Assembly: GCA_039933635.1 (NCBI GenBank)
Contig: JBDTNQ010000039.1
Location: 1-32,766, forward strand
From: JBDTNQ01 sp039933635
GTDB lineage: Bacteria; Acidobacteriota; Vicinamibacteria; Vicinamibacterales; SCN-69-37
Reading direction: 5' to 3'
Length of the DNA: 32,766 nucleotides
Position 1 is the first letter of the stretch. The number at the start of each line of letters is the position of its first letter. Position numbers and translations under genes: made by a program. Below the pieces are notes generated by a model that was not told where the DNA came from, did no database searches, and was given only the letters and a program-made list of their open reading frames with translations. Positions 8,526 through 15,602 of this stretch are shown in pieces.

Positions 8526-8936
8526 GTGCGAATTGGAGAAGCGGCCGGGACGGCCGGCGTACACGTGCAGACGCTTCGGTACTACGAGCGGCGGGGGCTG
8601 CTGAAACGCGTCCTCCGCCGGTCGTCGGGGTATCGAGACTACAACCACGAGGACATCCGCGTGGTGCGCTTCATCAAACGCGCGCAGGCGTTGGGCCTGT
8701 CGCTCGACGATGCAACCGAGCTGCTGACGCTGCGCCGCACATCTGGCCCCCGGGAGCGCGCGCGACGGGTTGCCAAGGCGCGACTCGACGACCTCGATCG
8801 CCGCATTCGCGACCTCAAACGCATGCGCTCGGCGCTCGCCGCGCTCGTCAGCTCGTGTGATGCGGGCCACGATCCCCATTGCCCGATCCTCGAAGCCCTG
8901 GAAACCGGACCCGCGCGGGCCAGGAGGCACCCGTGA
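8526..8936 (+). CDS. MerR-family metal-responsive regulator (CueR-like)
   Basis: This 136-residue regulator starts at GTG 8526, with GGAGG about 9 nt upstream. The N-terminal winged helix-turn-helix (RIGEAAGTAGVHVQTLRYYERRGLL, then GYRDYNHEDIRVVRFIKRAQ) is a textbook MerR DNA-binding domain. It is followed by a long dimerisation helix (residues about 80-110). The C-terminal loop CDAGHDPHCPILEAL has two Cys separated by seven residues, the spacing of the Cu+-binding cysteines in CueR. This points to a monovalent metal (Cu, Ag or Au) rather than Hg or Zn. The stop overlaps the GTG start of the ATPase gene (GTGA), so both come from one mRNA driven by the promoter just upstream. Confidence 0.88.
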   Translation: MRIGEAAGTAGVHVQTLRYYERRGLLKRVLRRSSGYRDYNHEDIRVVRFIKRAQALGLSLDDATELLTLRRTSGPRERARRVAKARLDDLDRRIRDLKRMRSALAALVSSCDAGHDPHCPILEALETGPARARRHP

Positions 8937-11392
8937 CGCTGCCATCGTCATCCACCTCCAAGGTGCTCGATCCGGTTTGCGGCATGACCGTCGATCCAGC
9001 GAAGGCGAGGTTCTCGTTCGACCATGGCGGGACGACCTACTACTTCTGCGGCGCGGGCTGCCGCGAGAAGTTTTCGGCCGATCCGGCCCGTTGGCTCAAC
9101 CGCGCGGCGACGCCAGCCGCCAGCGCGGCGCATCCTGCATCGGTGTCAGCGGACGCCGCAGTCCGTGCCGCCGAATACACGTGCCCGATGGATCCAGACG
9201 TGCGCCAAGCAATGCCTGGCGCGTGCCCCAAATGCGGGATGGCACTCGAACCCGTTCACCCCGTCGCGACGACGAGGGTCGAGTGGACGTGCCCGATGCA
9301 TCCCGAAATCGTTCGGCCTGTGCCTGGAAGCTGCCCGATCTGCGGCATGGCGCTCGAGTCGAAGACCGTTGAGATTGACGAGGCCCCGAATCCGGAACTG
9401 CACGAGATGTCGGTGCGCTTCTGGACGTCGCTCGCGCTCACGGCGCCGCTCCTGGGTCTGGCGATGCTCGAAATGGCCGGCGTCCATGTGCCGTTCGGCA
9501 GGTCATCGATGCGCACCGTGACCTGGCTGCAGTTCGCGCTGGCGACGCCGGTGTGCACCTGGGCGGCCTGGCCCTTCTATGTGCGTGCGGTGAATTCCGT
9601 CCGTTCGTTCAATCTGAACATGTTCACGCTGATTGGCCTCGGCGTCACCGTCGCGTTCGGGTTCAGCATCGTCGCGACCCTCGCGCCCGGTGTGTTTCCC
9701 GGGGCGTTCCGCGATGAGGCCGGAAGCGTGGCGGTGTATTTCGAAGCGGCGGCTGTGATCGTGACCCTCATCCTCCTGGGCCAGGTGCTCGAGTTGCGCG
9801 CGCGAAGTCAGACGGGGTCGGCGATCAGGAGCCTGCTCGGTCTGGCGCCGAAGACCGCGCGACGCATCGGCAGCGATCGAAGCGAGGAGGACGTGCCGCT
9901 GGCGGTCGTGGCGGTCGGTGATCTGCTACGCGTACGGCCGGGTGAAAAAGTGCCTGTCGATGGCGTCGTCGTCGAAGGTTCGAGCAGCGTTGACGAGGCG
10001 ATGATCAGTGGCGAGGCTGTTCCGGTCGAGAAGGGGCTTGCGGACAAGGTCGTCGGCGGAACGATCAACGGTACCGGCACTCTGATCATTCGCGCCGAGA
10101 GGGTTGGAGCCGAGACGTTGCTCGCGCGAATCGTCGCGATGGTGGCCGAGGCGCAGCGTAGCCGGGCCCCGATTCAGAAGCTCGCGGACACGGTGTCCGG
10201 CTACTTCGTGCCCGCAGTGATTCTCATCGCGGCAACCACGTTCGGGGTGTGGAGTCTGGTCGGACCGGAGCCGAGGTTGGCGCACGGACTCATCAACGCT
10301 GTCGCGGTCCTGATCATCGCGTGCCCCTGCGCGCTCGGTCTTGCCACGCCGATGTCGATCATGGTCGCGACTGGCAAGGGCGCCGCCATCGGCGTCCTGT
10401 TCAGGAACGCTGAGGCCATCGAAGTGCTGCGGAACGTCGATACGTTGGTGATCGACAAGACCGGGACGCTGACCGAGGGCAAGCCCAAGCTCACCGTCGT
10501 TGCGCCCGCGCCGGGTATCGACGAAGCAGACCTGTTACGGGCGGCTGCGAGTCTGGAGAAGGGCAGTGAGCACCCGCTGGCCGATGCCATCGTGCGAGGC
10601 GCCGAGGCTCGCGGGATCGCGCCGGCCATGGCGGAGGCGTTCGGGTCCATTACCGGGAAGGGTGTCAAGGGGCGGGTCGATGGGCGGGAGGTCGCCCTGG
10701 GGAACCGCGCGCTCATGGAGAGCCTTGGAGTCGATGTGTCCGCGATGGCTGTCCAGGCCGACGAGTTGCGTGGGAACGGCCAGACGGTGATGTTCGTGGC
10801 GATGACCGGGAAGATTGCGGGTCTGCTCGGCGTTGCTGATCCGATCAAAGCAACCACGCCGGCGGCGATTGCGGCTCTCCATGGAGAGGGGCTTCGCATC
10901 GTGATGCTCACCGGGGACAATGCGACGACGGCGCACGCGGTGGCTCGTCAGCTGAAGGTCGACGATGTGATTGCGGACGTGCTGCCGGAGGAGAAGGCCG
11001 CGAAGATCAAGGAACTGCAGAGCGCCGGCCGGATCGTGGCCATGGCGGGTGACGGCATCAACGATGCCCCGGCGTTGGCTCAGGCCCACGTGGGGATTGC
11101 GATGGGCACGGGGACCGACGTGGCGATGGAAAGCGCTCACGTGACGCTCGTCAAGGGGGACCTCGGCGGCATCGTGCGGGCGCGCCGGCTGTCGCGCCAG
11201 GCGATGGCCAACATCAAGCAGAATCTCTTCTTCGCGTTCGTCTACAACGCGGCCGGTGTGCCAATTGCAGCGGGCGTGCTCTATCCGTTCTTCGGGCTGC
11301 TGCTGAGTCCGATGATCGCTGCTGCCGCGATGAGCTTCAGTTCCGTCTCCGTGATTGCCAATGCGTTGCGGCTGAAGAAGGCGGAGGTCTAG
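8933..11392 (+). CDS. copA: P1B-type Cu+-exporting ATPase with YHS and two heavy-metal-binding domains
   Basis: I start this 819-residue inner-membrane pump at GTG 8933, which overlaps the regulator's stop and has AGGAGG at 8922-8927. An in-frame ATG at 8879 would overlap merR by 58 bp. Domains in order: a YHS domain (DPVCGM at 13-18, YYFCGAGC at 36-43); two short heavy-metal-binding domains (YTCPM ... CPKCGM near 82-103, WTCPM ... CPICGM near 118-139); then the ATPase core. The core has the transport motif CPC (464-466), phosphorylation Asp508 in DKTGT, SEHPLAD in the nucleotide domain and GDGINDAP (Asp707). The last helices contain YNAAGVPIAAG and MSFSSVSVIANALRL, matching the Cu+ subgroup signature. 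It lacks the classic ferredoxin-like HMA domains; the YHS/HMBD N-terminus replaces them. It sits 2 bp from the downstream lgt. Confidence 0.93.
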   Translation: MTLPSSSTSKVLDPVCGMTVDPAKARFSFDHGGTTYYFCGAGCREKFSADPARWLNRAATPAASAAHPASVSADAAVRAAEYTCPMDPDVRQAMPGACPKCGMALEPVHPVATTRVEWTCPMHPEIVRPVPGSCPICGMALESKTVEIDEAPNPELHEMSVRFWTSLALTAPLLGLAMLEMAGVHVPFGRSSMRTVTWLQFALATPVCTWAAWPFYVRAVNSVRSFNLNMFTLIGLGVTVAFGFSIVATLAPGVFPGAFRDEAGSVAVYFEAAAVIVTLILLGQVLELRARSQTGSAIRSLLGLAPKTARRIGSDRSEEDVPLAVVAVGDLLRVRPGEKVPVDGVVVEGSSSVDEAMISGEAVPVEKGLADKVVGGTINGTGTLIIRAERVGAETLLARIVAMVAEAQRSRAPIQKLADTVSGYFVPAVILIAATTFGVWSLVGPEPRLAHGLINAVAVLIIACPCALGLATPMSIMVATGKGAAIGVLFRNAEAIEVLRNVDTLVIDKTGTLTEGKPKLTVVAPAPGIDEADLLRAAASLEKGSEHPLADAIVRGAEARGIAPAMAEAFGSITGKGVKGRVDGREVALGNRALMESLGVDVSAMAVQADELRGNGQTVMFVAMTGKIAGLLGVADPIKATTPAAIAALHGEGLRIVMLTGDNATTAHAVARQLKVDDVIADVLPEEKAAKIKELQSAGRIVAMAGDGINDAPALAQAHVGIAMGTGTDVAMESAHVTLVKGDLGGIVRARRLSRQAMANIKQNLFFAFVYNAAGVPIAAGVLYPFFGLLLSPMIAAAAMSFSSVSVIANALRLKKAEV

Positions 11393-11394
11393 TC

Positions 11395-12135
11395 ATGTAT
11401 CCGGTGCTGTTCAGGTTCGGTTCCTTCGAGATTACGTCGTTCGGCGTCATGGTGGGACTGGGCGCGCTGGTCGGGCTCTGGCTCTTTCGACGGGAACTCG
11501 CGGCGGGCCACCTGCCACCGGCCGCAGCAGATGGCGCGGTGGTTGGGGTTGTGGCCGGCCTGATCGGCGCCAAGTTGCTGTGGACGGTGGAGCATGCCGG
11601 CGAGGCGCCGCTGTCCGATCTGCTCCTGAGCCGTGGAGGGCTCAGCTGGTTCGGCGGATTCATCGGAGGCGTGGGCACGGCCCTGGTGTGGTTTGCGTGG
11701 CGCCGCTATCCCATTCTTCCGATTCTTGCGGCTTCAACCCCGGCGCTGGCCGCCGGGCACGCGATTGGGCGCATCGGTTGCTTTCTCGTCGGCGACGACT
11801 ACGGGCGACCGACATCGCTTCCCTGGGGCGTCGCCTTTCCGCAGGGACTGCCACCGACATACGTTCCGGTGCATCCCACTCAGCTGTACGAGGCGGCATT
11901 CCTCGTGCCGCTCACATGGCTCCTGATTCGCTGGCGTCGCCAGGGCCTCGCCGATCGGAGTGTCCTCGGCTGGTATCTGCTACTAACGGGTATCGCGCGG
12001 TTTGCGATTGAAGTGCTGCGCGTCAACGTCCGCGTGGCGTTCGGGTTGACAGTCGCTCAGTTTGCTGCGGCCGCCATCGTTGTCGCGGGTGGCGTCCTGA
12101 TTCTGTCGGGACGCCAGACGACCGTGCACAGGTAG
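11395..12135 (+). CDS. lgt: Prolipoprotein diacylglyceryl transferase family protein (variant Lgt)
   Basis: This 246-residue polytopic membrane protein has the Lgt signature region GRIGCFLVGDDYGRPT, followed by WGVAFP and HPTQLYEAAF. Lgt transfers diacylglycerol from phosphatidylglycerol to the lipobox Cys of prelipoproteins. Compared with E. coli Lgt as I recall it, the loop usually SFHGG reads SWFGG, losing the position equivalent to His103. The position equivalent to Asn146 is Cys, and Glu151 is Asp. Such variants are common outside Proteobacteria, so this may be the housekeeping enzyme or a specialised paralogue. It starts 2 bp after the copper ATPase stop, implying co-transcription with copper resistance. 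A functional link, for example lipidation of a copper lipoprotein, is speculative. Confidence 0.85.
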   Translation: MYPVLFRFGSFEITSFGVMVGLGALVGLWLFRRELAAGHLPPAAADGAVVGVVAGLIGAKLLWTVEHAGEAPLSDLLLSRGGLSWFGGFIGGVGTALVWFAWRRYPILPILAASTPALAAGHAIGRIGCFLVGDDYGRPTSLPWGVAFPQGLPPTYVPVHPTQLYEAAFLVPLTWLLIRWRRQGLADRSVLGWYLLLTGIARFAIEVLRVNVRVAFGLTVAQFAAAAIVVAGGVLILSGRQTTVHR

Positions 12136-12201
12136 CACACACTTCACGCTGGCTGCGTGATACGGTCGCAGTGGTTCCCCCATCCATCATTGGAGATCAC
12201 T

Positions 12202-12549
12202 GTGAACGTCCACTACAGGGAACGGCTGCTCGCACTTGAACGGGAAATCGCCGGTCGGACAGAACGCGAGTCGGCACTGGGCCGAAGCCAAACGGCGACC
12301 CGCGACAGCGGCGGAGACAGCATGGCGGAACAAAACGCCAGCGAAGCTTTCTCGGAAGCCGAGGCCGATTCGGCCACTTTGCAGCAGGTGCGGGACGCGC
12401 TTAAGCGGATTCAGGATGGGACTTACGGCAGGTGCCTCGTTGACGGCGGCCCGATTGAGCCGAAACGCCTCGACGCGGTTCCCTGGGCGCAGTACTGCCT
12501 GAAGCATCAAGCCTCGGAAGAGGCCGGCCTCAAGACCCCGACCTTGTAG
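12202..12549 (+). CDS. DksA/TraR-like protein with degenerate zinc finger
   Basis: This encodes 115 residues from GTG 12202 (GGAGA six nucleotides upstream). An in-frame ATG at 12157 gives 15 more residues without similarity. An acidic/basic helical N-terminal half leads into ALKRIQDGTYGRCLVDGGPIEPKRLDAVPWAQYCLKH. That segment aligns with the DksA/TraR zinc finger, but the CxxC pairs have become CxxD and CxxH. The DxxDxA tip motif of the coiled coil is not evident. Canonical DksA acts in the RNA polymerase secondary channel with ppGpp; this copy may bind RNA polymerase without that activity, or bind metal through C-D-C-H. The intact relative at 27539 is a useful comparison. It lies 66 bp after lgt on the same strand and could be part of that operon. 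Confidence 0.82.
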   Translation: MNVHYRERLLALEREIAGRTERESALGRSQTATRDSGGDSMAEQNASEAFSEAEADSATLQQVRDALKRIQDGTYGRCLVDGGPIEPKRLDAVPWAQYCLKHQASEEAGLKTPTL

Positions 12550-12599
12550 ACGCCGCGGATGGCTGACCGGCACCTGTGGGATTGCGAAGCGTAGCTCGA

Positions 12600-12625
12600 G
12601 GCCCCGGACGCGCGGGTCCGGGACC
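12600..12625. terminator. GC-rich hairpin between convergent genes
   Basis: A 10-bp stem with one mismatch (left arm 12600-12609, right arm 12616-12625, loop of 6) lies between the stop of the DksA-like gene and that of the outer-membrane protein gene. There is no T-run on either side, so this is at best a weak or factor-assisted bidirectional terminator. Confidence 0.35.
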
Positions 12626-12633
12626 TCGGGCCG

Positions 12634-13242
12634 CTACCGCAAGTAAAACGCCACGCCCGCGCTGAAGTAGTTGGCTGCGGCCTTGTTCAGGCCGATGCCG
12701 ATCTCCGCCAGTAGATCCACGTCCCGGTGCACCTTGTACTCGATGCCGGGAACGAGATGAACGGTCTTGTAGTTGGCGTCGCTCACACGATCGTCCGTCA
12801 CCGATTCGAAGGCGAAGTCGAGGCCGCCGTACAGGTCCAACCGCGGCGTCATGTGCTTGCTGGCCAGCACCGTCAGATCGAACCCCGTCGAATCCAGCGC
12901 GCGGTCGCCGCGCGTGACATGAAGACCGGGAATGATGGAGAGATCGAACGGCTTGCGCTTCATCACCCAGAATTCGGCGTTCCCACCGAAGAGGTGGACG
13001 CCGTCGTAGAGGGCCGCGCCGCCTTCGACGTCGAATTTGTCCGTGAAGCCATAGCCCGCCATGAAGGCGACGCCCTGTTGGTCATCCGGAACATCGTTGC
13101 CGAAGAAGAGCATGGGATTGACGCGGAGCTTGAAGTTGCCCCGGTCGATGGTCTCTGCGGATTCCATCACGCCGAAGTTCTGGGCAAACGAGAGGGTCGG
13201 CAGGAGCAGGACGAACGACAACACCAGCAGCCGGAAACGCAT
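12634..13242 (-). CDS. Outer-membrane beta-barrel protein, uncharacterised
   Basis: This encodes 202 residues with a clear Sec signal peptide (RLLVLSFVLLLPTLSFAQ). The mature part is a series of alternating amphipathic strands (FKLRVNPMLFFG, GVAFMAGYGFTDKFDVEGGAALYDG, FDLTVLASKH, RLDLYGGLDFAFESV, YKTVHLVPGIEYKV, DVDLLAEIGIGL, YFSAGVAFYLR), the pattern of a small barrel of about 8 strands. I do not recognise a named family. The motif FTDKFDVEGGAALYDGVHLFG resembles generic outer-membrane protein domains. No operon partner is evident: it is convergent with the DksA-like gene, and its start is 120 bp from the end of the DUF2164 gene on the same strand. Confidence 0.75.
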   Translation of the reverse strand: MRFRLLVLSFVLLLPTLSFAQNFGVMESAETIDRGNFKLRVNPMLFFGNDVPDDQQGVAFMAGYGFTDKFDVEGGAALYDGVHLFGGNAEFWVMKRKPFDLSIIPGLHVTRGDRALDSTGFDLTVLASKHMTPRLDLYGGLDFAFESVTDDRVSDANYKTVHLVPGIEYKVHRDVDLLAEIGIGLNKAAANYFSAGVAFYLR

Positions 13243-13361
13243 GAATCCTCCACGGCTGGGGATTCACCCCGAAATTGCAGAACTCGTTCCACCTGGCCGG
13301 ACGCTGGTCCGTCGGTCCGCCGGAACGACCCGGTCGGCCGCGGCCCAAGAAGACCCAGCGC

Positions 13362-13625
13362 TTACCCTTCCCGTTCGTAGATCTCGCCCTCAATGTCCCC
13401 GAGTTTCTGGTGGACGAAGCCGACGGCGTCCCGAACACCTTGATTGTAGACAGGTGGTCCAAGCTGGCGAATGAAGAAGTCGAGCAGGGCTTCGGCCCGG
13501 AAATCGCTGAGCGGTTCGTCGAATTCGGCCGAAAAGTGCCGCTTGACCGCCTCCAGCAACGTGGCTCGTCGTTCCGGCGACAACCGGATACGCATCGGGG
13601 ACGGATTCGGTGACGGCGATGGCAT
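13362..13625 (-). CDS. DUF2164 family protein
   Basis: This is an 87-residue soluble protein. The segment RIRLSPERRATLLEAVKRHFSAEFDEPLSDFRAEALLDFFIRQLGPPVYNQGVRDAV matches the DUF2164 pattern (helical, with the YNQGV.DA block). The function of the family is unknown. I choose the ATG at 13623-13625 because GGAG lies 7 nt upstream; a GTG at 13643 and an ATG at 13595 are also in frame. The N-terminal Pro/Ser tail (MPSPSPNPSP) is not part of the conserved domain. The 119-bp gap on its downstream side holds no other gene. Confidence 0.82.
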   Translation of the reverse strand: MPSPSPNPSPMRIRLSPERRATLLEAVKRHFSAEFDEPLSDFRAEALLDFFIRQLGPPVYNQGVRDAVGFVHQKLGDIEGEIYEREG

Positions 13626-13774
13626 TTCGGCTCCAGAGGTCACTCGACCAATTTCGTGAGTGGTCGTTCAGTTTTCTCCTCAAGGGCAGACTTTCAGTCC
13701 GCTATTCGAGAGAAGTCCACCAAACGAGTTGAGACTTTTCATCAATTTAGGCAGCTTTCCGCCATTCTGTACGG

Positions 13775-13790
13775 CGGCAAGTGACTTGCA
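13775..13790 (+). promoter_or_regulatory. Sigma54 (-24/-12) promoter for the PEP-CTERM gene
   Basis: The sequence reads CGGCAAG-TGAC-TTGCA, against the sigma54 consensus TGGCACG-N4-TTGCA. The invariant GG (13776-13777) and GC (13788-13789) have the correct 12-nt phase, and only two of the twelve consensus positions differ. The expected start site is near 13801, giving a leader of about 50 nt before the PEP-CTERM ATG at 13851. Sigma54 control is known for some exosortase/PEP-CTERM systems through the PrsK/PrsR two-component pair. Confidence 0.7.
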
Positions 13791-13850
13791 CAGTGGTGGC
13801 CGACGTTGGCGGAGTACTACCCCAGACTCCCCAGCGCCGACGGAGGATTC

Positions 13851-14072
13851 ATGTTTCGCTCACGTGGCTGGTTCACGGCTCTTGGTCTGGTTCTCACGGT
13901 CGCCTTCACGGCGCACGTGGAAGCGATCGACGCGGTGTCACAGTCAACGGGCTCCGCAAGAGCGGTGCTCACACCCGAACCGACCCTGCTCGTTCTGCTC
14001 GGGCTCTGCTTGACGTTTGCTGCCTATCAATTGCGCCGGCACCTGGGTACGCCAGGGCAGCGCAGCTCGTAA
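13851..14072 (+). CDS. Miniature PEP-CTERM sorting-domain protein
   Basis: This encodes 73 residues starting at ATG 13851, with GGAGG about 5 nt upstream; an in-frame ATG at 13806 precedes any ribosome site and overlaps no conserved sequence. Residues 1-25 form a signal peptide (FTALGLVLTVAFTAHVEA). Residues 42-44 are the PEP of the sorting signal (LTPEPTLLVLLGLCLTFAAY), followed by a basic cluster (QLRRH) and a short tail. That is the tripartite PEP-CTERM signal recognised by exosortase. Only about 17-20 residues (IDAVSQSTGSARAVL...) lie between the signal peptidase site and the PEP motif, so the mature surface product would be a tiny Ser/Thr-containing peptide. It has its own sigma54-type promoter and terminator, so it is a single-gene unit. 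Its function is unknown; a role in extracellular matrix or floc formation is possible by analogy. Confidence 0.75.
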   Translation: MFRSRGWFTALGLVLTVAFTAHVEAIDAVSQSTGSARAVLTPEPTLLVLLGLCLTFAAYQLRRHLGTPGQRSS

Positions 14073-14091
14073 CCGCACTTATACATTCGTG

Positions 14092-14121
14092 GTCCGGCGG
14101 CACCGTGCTGCCGGACTTTTT
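14092..14121 (+). terminator. Rho-independent terminator after the PEP-CTERM gene
   Basis: A GC-rich stem of up to 12 bp (GTCCGGCGGCAC at 14092-14103 pairing with GTGCTGCCGGAC at 14105-14116, one G-U pair) is followed immediately by TTTTT. It ends 20 bp before the convergent M23 peptidase stop. Confidence 0.85.
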
Positions 14122-14140
14122 GTTGTACCGCACGACCCCC

Positions 14141-15514
14141 TCACTGCGCTGTCCGCAGCTTCCTCAGAATCCGATCCTCGATCCAGTGGGGGTCCCACCA
14201 CTCGACCGGGTTCACCATCTGTCCGTTGACCAGCATTGTGAAGTGCAGGTGGTCGCCACCCGCCAGGCCTGTAATGCCGCTGCGGCCGATCGGTTGATCC
14301 TTGTCGACCATGTCGCCCACCTTCACGCCAATCTGCGAGAGGTGCGCGTAGAGCGACTGAACCCCCATCCCATGGTCGATGATCACGCAGTTGCCGTAGA
14401 TGCCGAGTTCGGCCGCGTGCAGAACCTTGCCGCGATTCGCCGCGACAATCGGGGTGTTCGCGTATGACGCCAGATCGAAGCCGAGATGCGTCTGGTGATC
14501 GACTTCCTTGCCCTGGTAGAGATATGTGCGCTGGTCGGCGAAGGCGGATTCGACGGCTGAATTCGTGAACGGGTGAAAGACGACGCCGCGCCAGAAGAGC
14601 TCTGGAGCGGACTGCGAGGCAAAGGCGCCAATCGTTGCCGCGTTCTTTCTCCGCAGGTCGCCGTTGATGGCCAGGAATTTCTCGATCGTGGATCCCTCGG
14701 GCTTGATCTCCGTGGTGCCCGCCAGAATGGCCGGCACCACGCGATCGAGGAACTTGTCGTCGAGCGGGATGGTGCTCTTCTTCGGCGCTTTGGGGAACGT
14801 CCGGTAGTCGAAGTCACCACGCGCGGTATTACCGGCGTCGTCGCGTGCGAACAGATGCATCGCCGTTGACGGGGCCTGGTTGTAGAGCAGCGCAAAGAAC
14901 GCGACGCGCACCGCCGGATCGACGATCTTCACGCCCTCGACCGTGGCGCCAGACGCCGGGTATCCCGGATACTCTCGATCACCCACGACCACACCCGACT
15001 GGACGTCCGTCGGAGAGACCCGATACACCACCATCTCCGCGCCGCCCTGATTGATGTAGTGGTGGGTGGAGAGCACCGCCACCGTTGGGCGTTCGAGCCG
15101 GACCTGCACGTCGCGCACCGCTTGCGTGGACACACGCCGCAGCCCGAACAGCACCGGGCGCGACGCCGTGACGACAATGCGCGCAGGTCCCGACGTGAGA
15201 CCCGCGATGTTGTCCCGTCCGACGCTGTGCGTGACTCGAACGCGGTCGTTTCCTTCCGGGCTGAGGTGCGTCGCCGCGGCGGCGTCCGCACTCGTGAAGA
15301 TTCGTGTCGTGGTCCCGTTCTGCTCGAAGTCGACATTCACTGCCGACACGCGCCCGCCAGGGGCCTGGATGGTGACGTCCAGCGCCGTCGACGCACCCAC
15401 GAACTTCTCGGGGCTGCCAATCTGGACAACCGGCCCGGCCATTCGCCCGGACCCCACAAACACCCCTCCAGCAACCAGGACCAGCAACACCAGCACGACC
15501 AGCAACTTGCGCAT
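14141..15514 (-). CDS. Membrane-anchored M23 family metallopeptidase
   Basis: This encodes 457 residues. The N-terminal helix (LLVVLVLLVLVAGGVFVGS) is a signal anchor. A long beta-rich region of about 290 residues precedes a C-terminal LytM/M23 domain. Zinc ligands are visible as THLGFDLAS (His343, Asp347) and GDHLHFTML (His422, His424), with the NCVIIDHGMGVQSLYAHLS core between them. Complete ligands suggest an active endopeptidase that trims peptidoglycan cross-links in the periplasm. The substrate-specific N-terminal region is not one I recognise. The start is the ATG at 15512-15514, which lacks a ribosome site and has a TATCAT box only 7 nt upstream. It is transcribed divergently from the cupredoxin operon. 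Confidence 0.9.
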   Translation of the reverse strand: MRKLLVVLVLLVLVAGGVFVGSGRMAGPVVQIGSPEKFVGASTALDVTIQAPGGRVSAVNVDFEQNGTTTRIFTSADAAAATHLSPEGNDRVRVTHSVGRDNIAGLTSGPARIVVTASRPVLFGLRRVSTQAVRDVQVRLERPTVAVLSTHHYINQGGAEMVVYRVSPTDVQSGVVVGDREYPGYPASGATVEGVKIVDPAVRVAFFALLYNQAPSTAMHLFARDDAGNTARGDFDYRTFPKAPKKSTIPLDDKFLDRVVPAILAGTTEIKPEGSTIEKFLAINGDLRRKNAATIGAFASQSAPELFWRGVVFHPFTNSAVESAFADQRTYLYQGKEVDHQTHLGFDLASYANTPIVAANRGKVLHAAELGIYGNCVIIDHGMGVQSLYAHLSQIGVKVGDMVDKDQPIGRSGITGLAGGDHLHFTMLVNGQMVNPVEWWDPHWIEDRILRKLRTAQ

Positions 15515-15521
15515 GGCAAAG

Positions 15522-15527
15522 ATGATA
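15522..15527 (-). promoter_or_regulatory. -10 box directly upstream of the M23 gene
   Basis: The minus strand reads TATCAT, ending 7 nt before the ATG. If this is the -10 element, transcription starts at or next to the start codon, giving a leaderless mRNA. No -35 box is apparent at the usual distance. Confidence 0.4.
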
Positions 15528-15602
15528 CGCGATGGTTTCCCATCCGAATTGCGACGCCGCGCCGTTGGTCAAGTCCCCCAGCGCGCTGCCGATTGATTTG
15601 CT

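Noticed and set aside
13660..14013. Plus-strand frame of 117 residues over the PEP-CTERM leader
   Set aside because: Ser/Arg/Pro-rich junk composition; it covers the sigma54 site and overlaps the better-supported PEP-CTERM gene in another frame.
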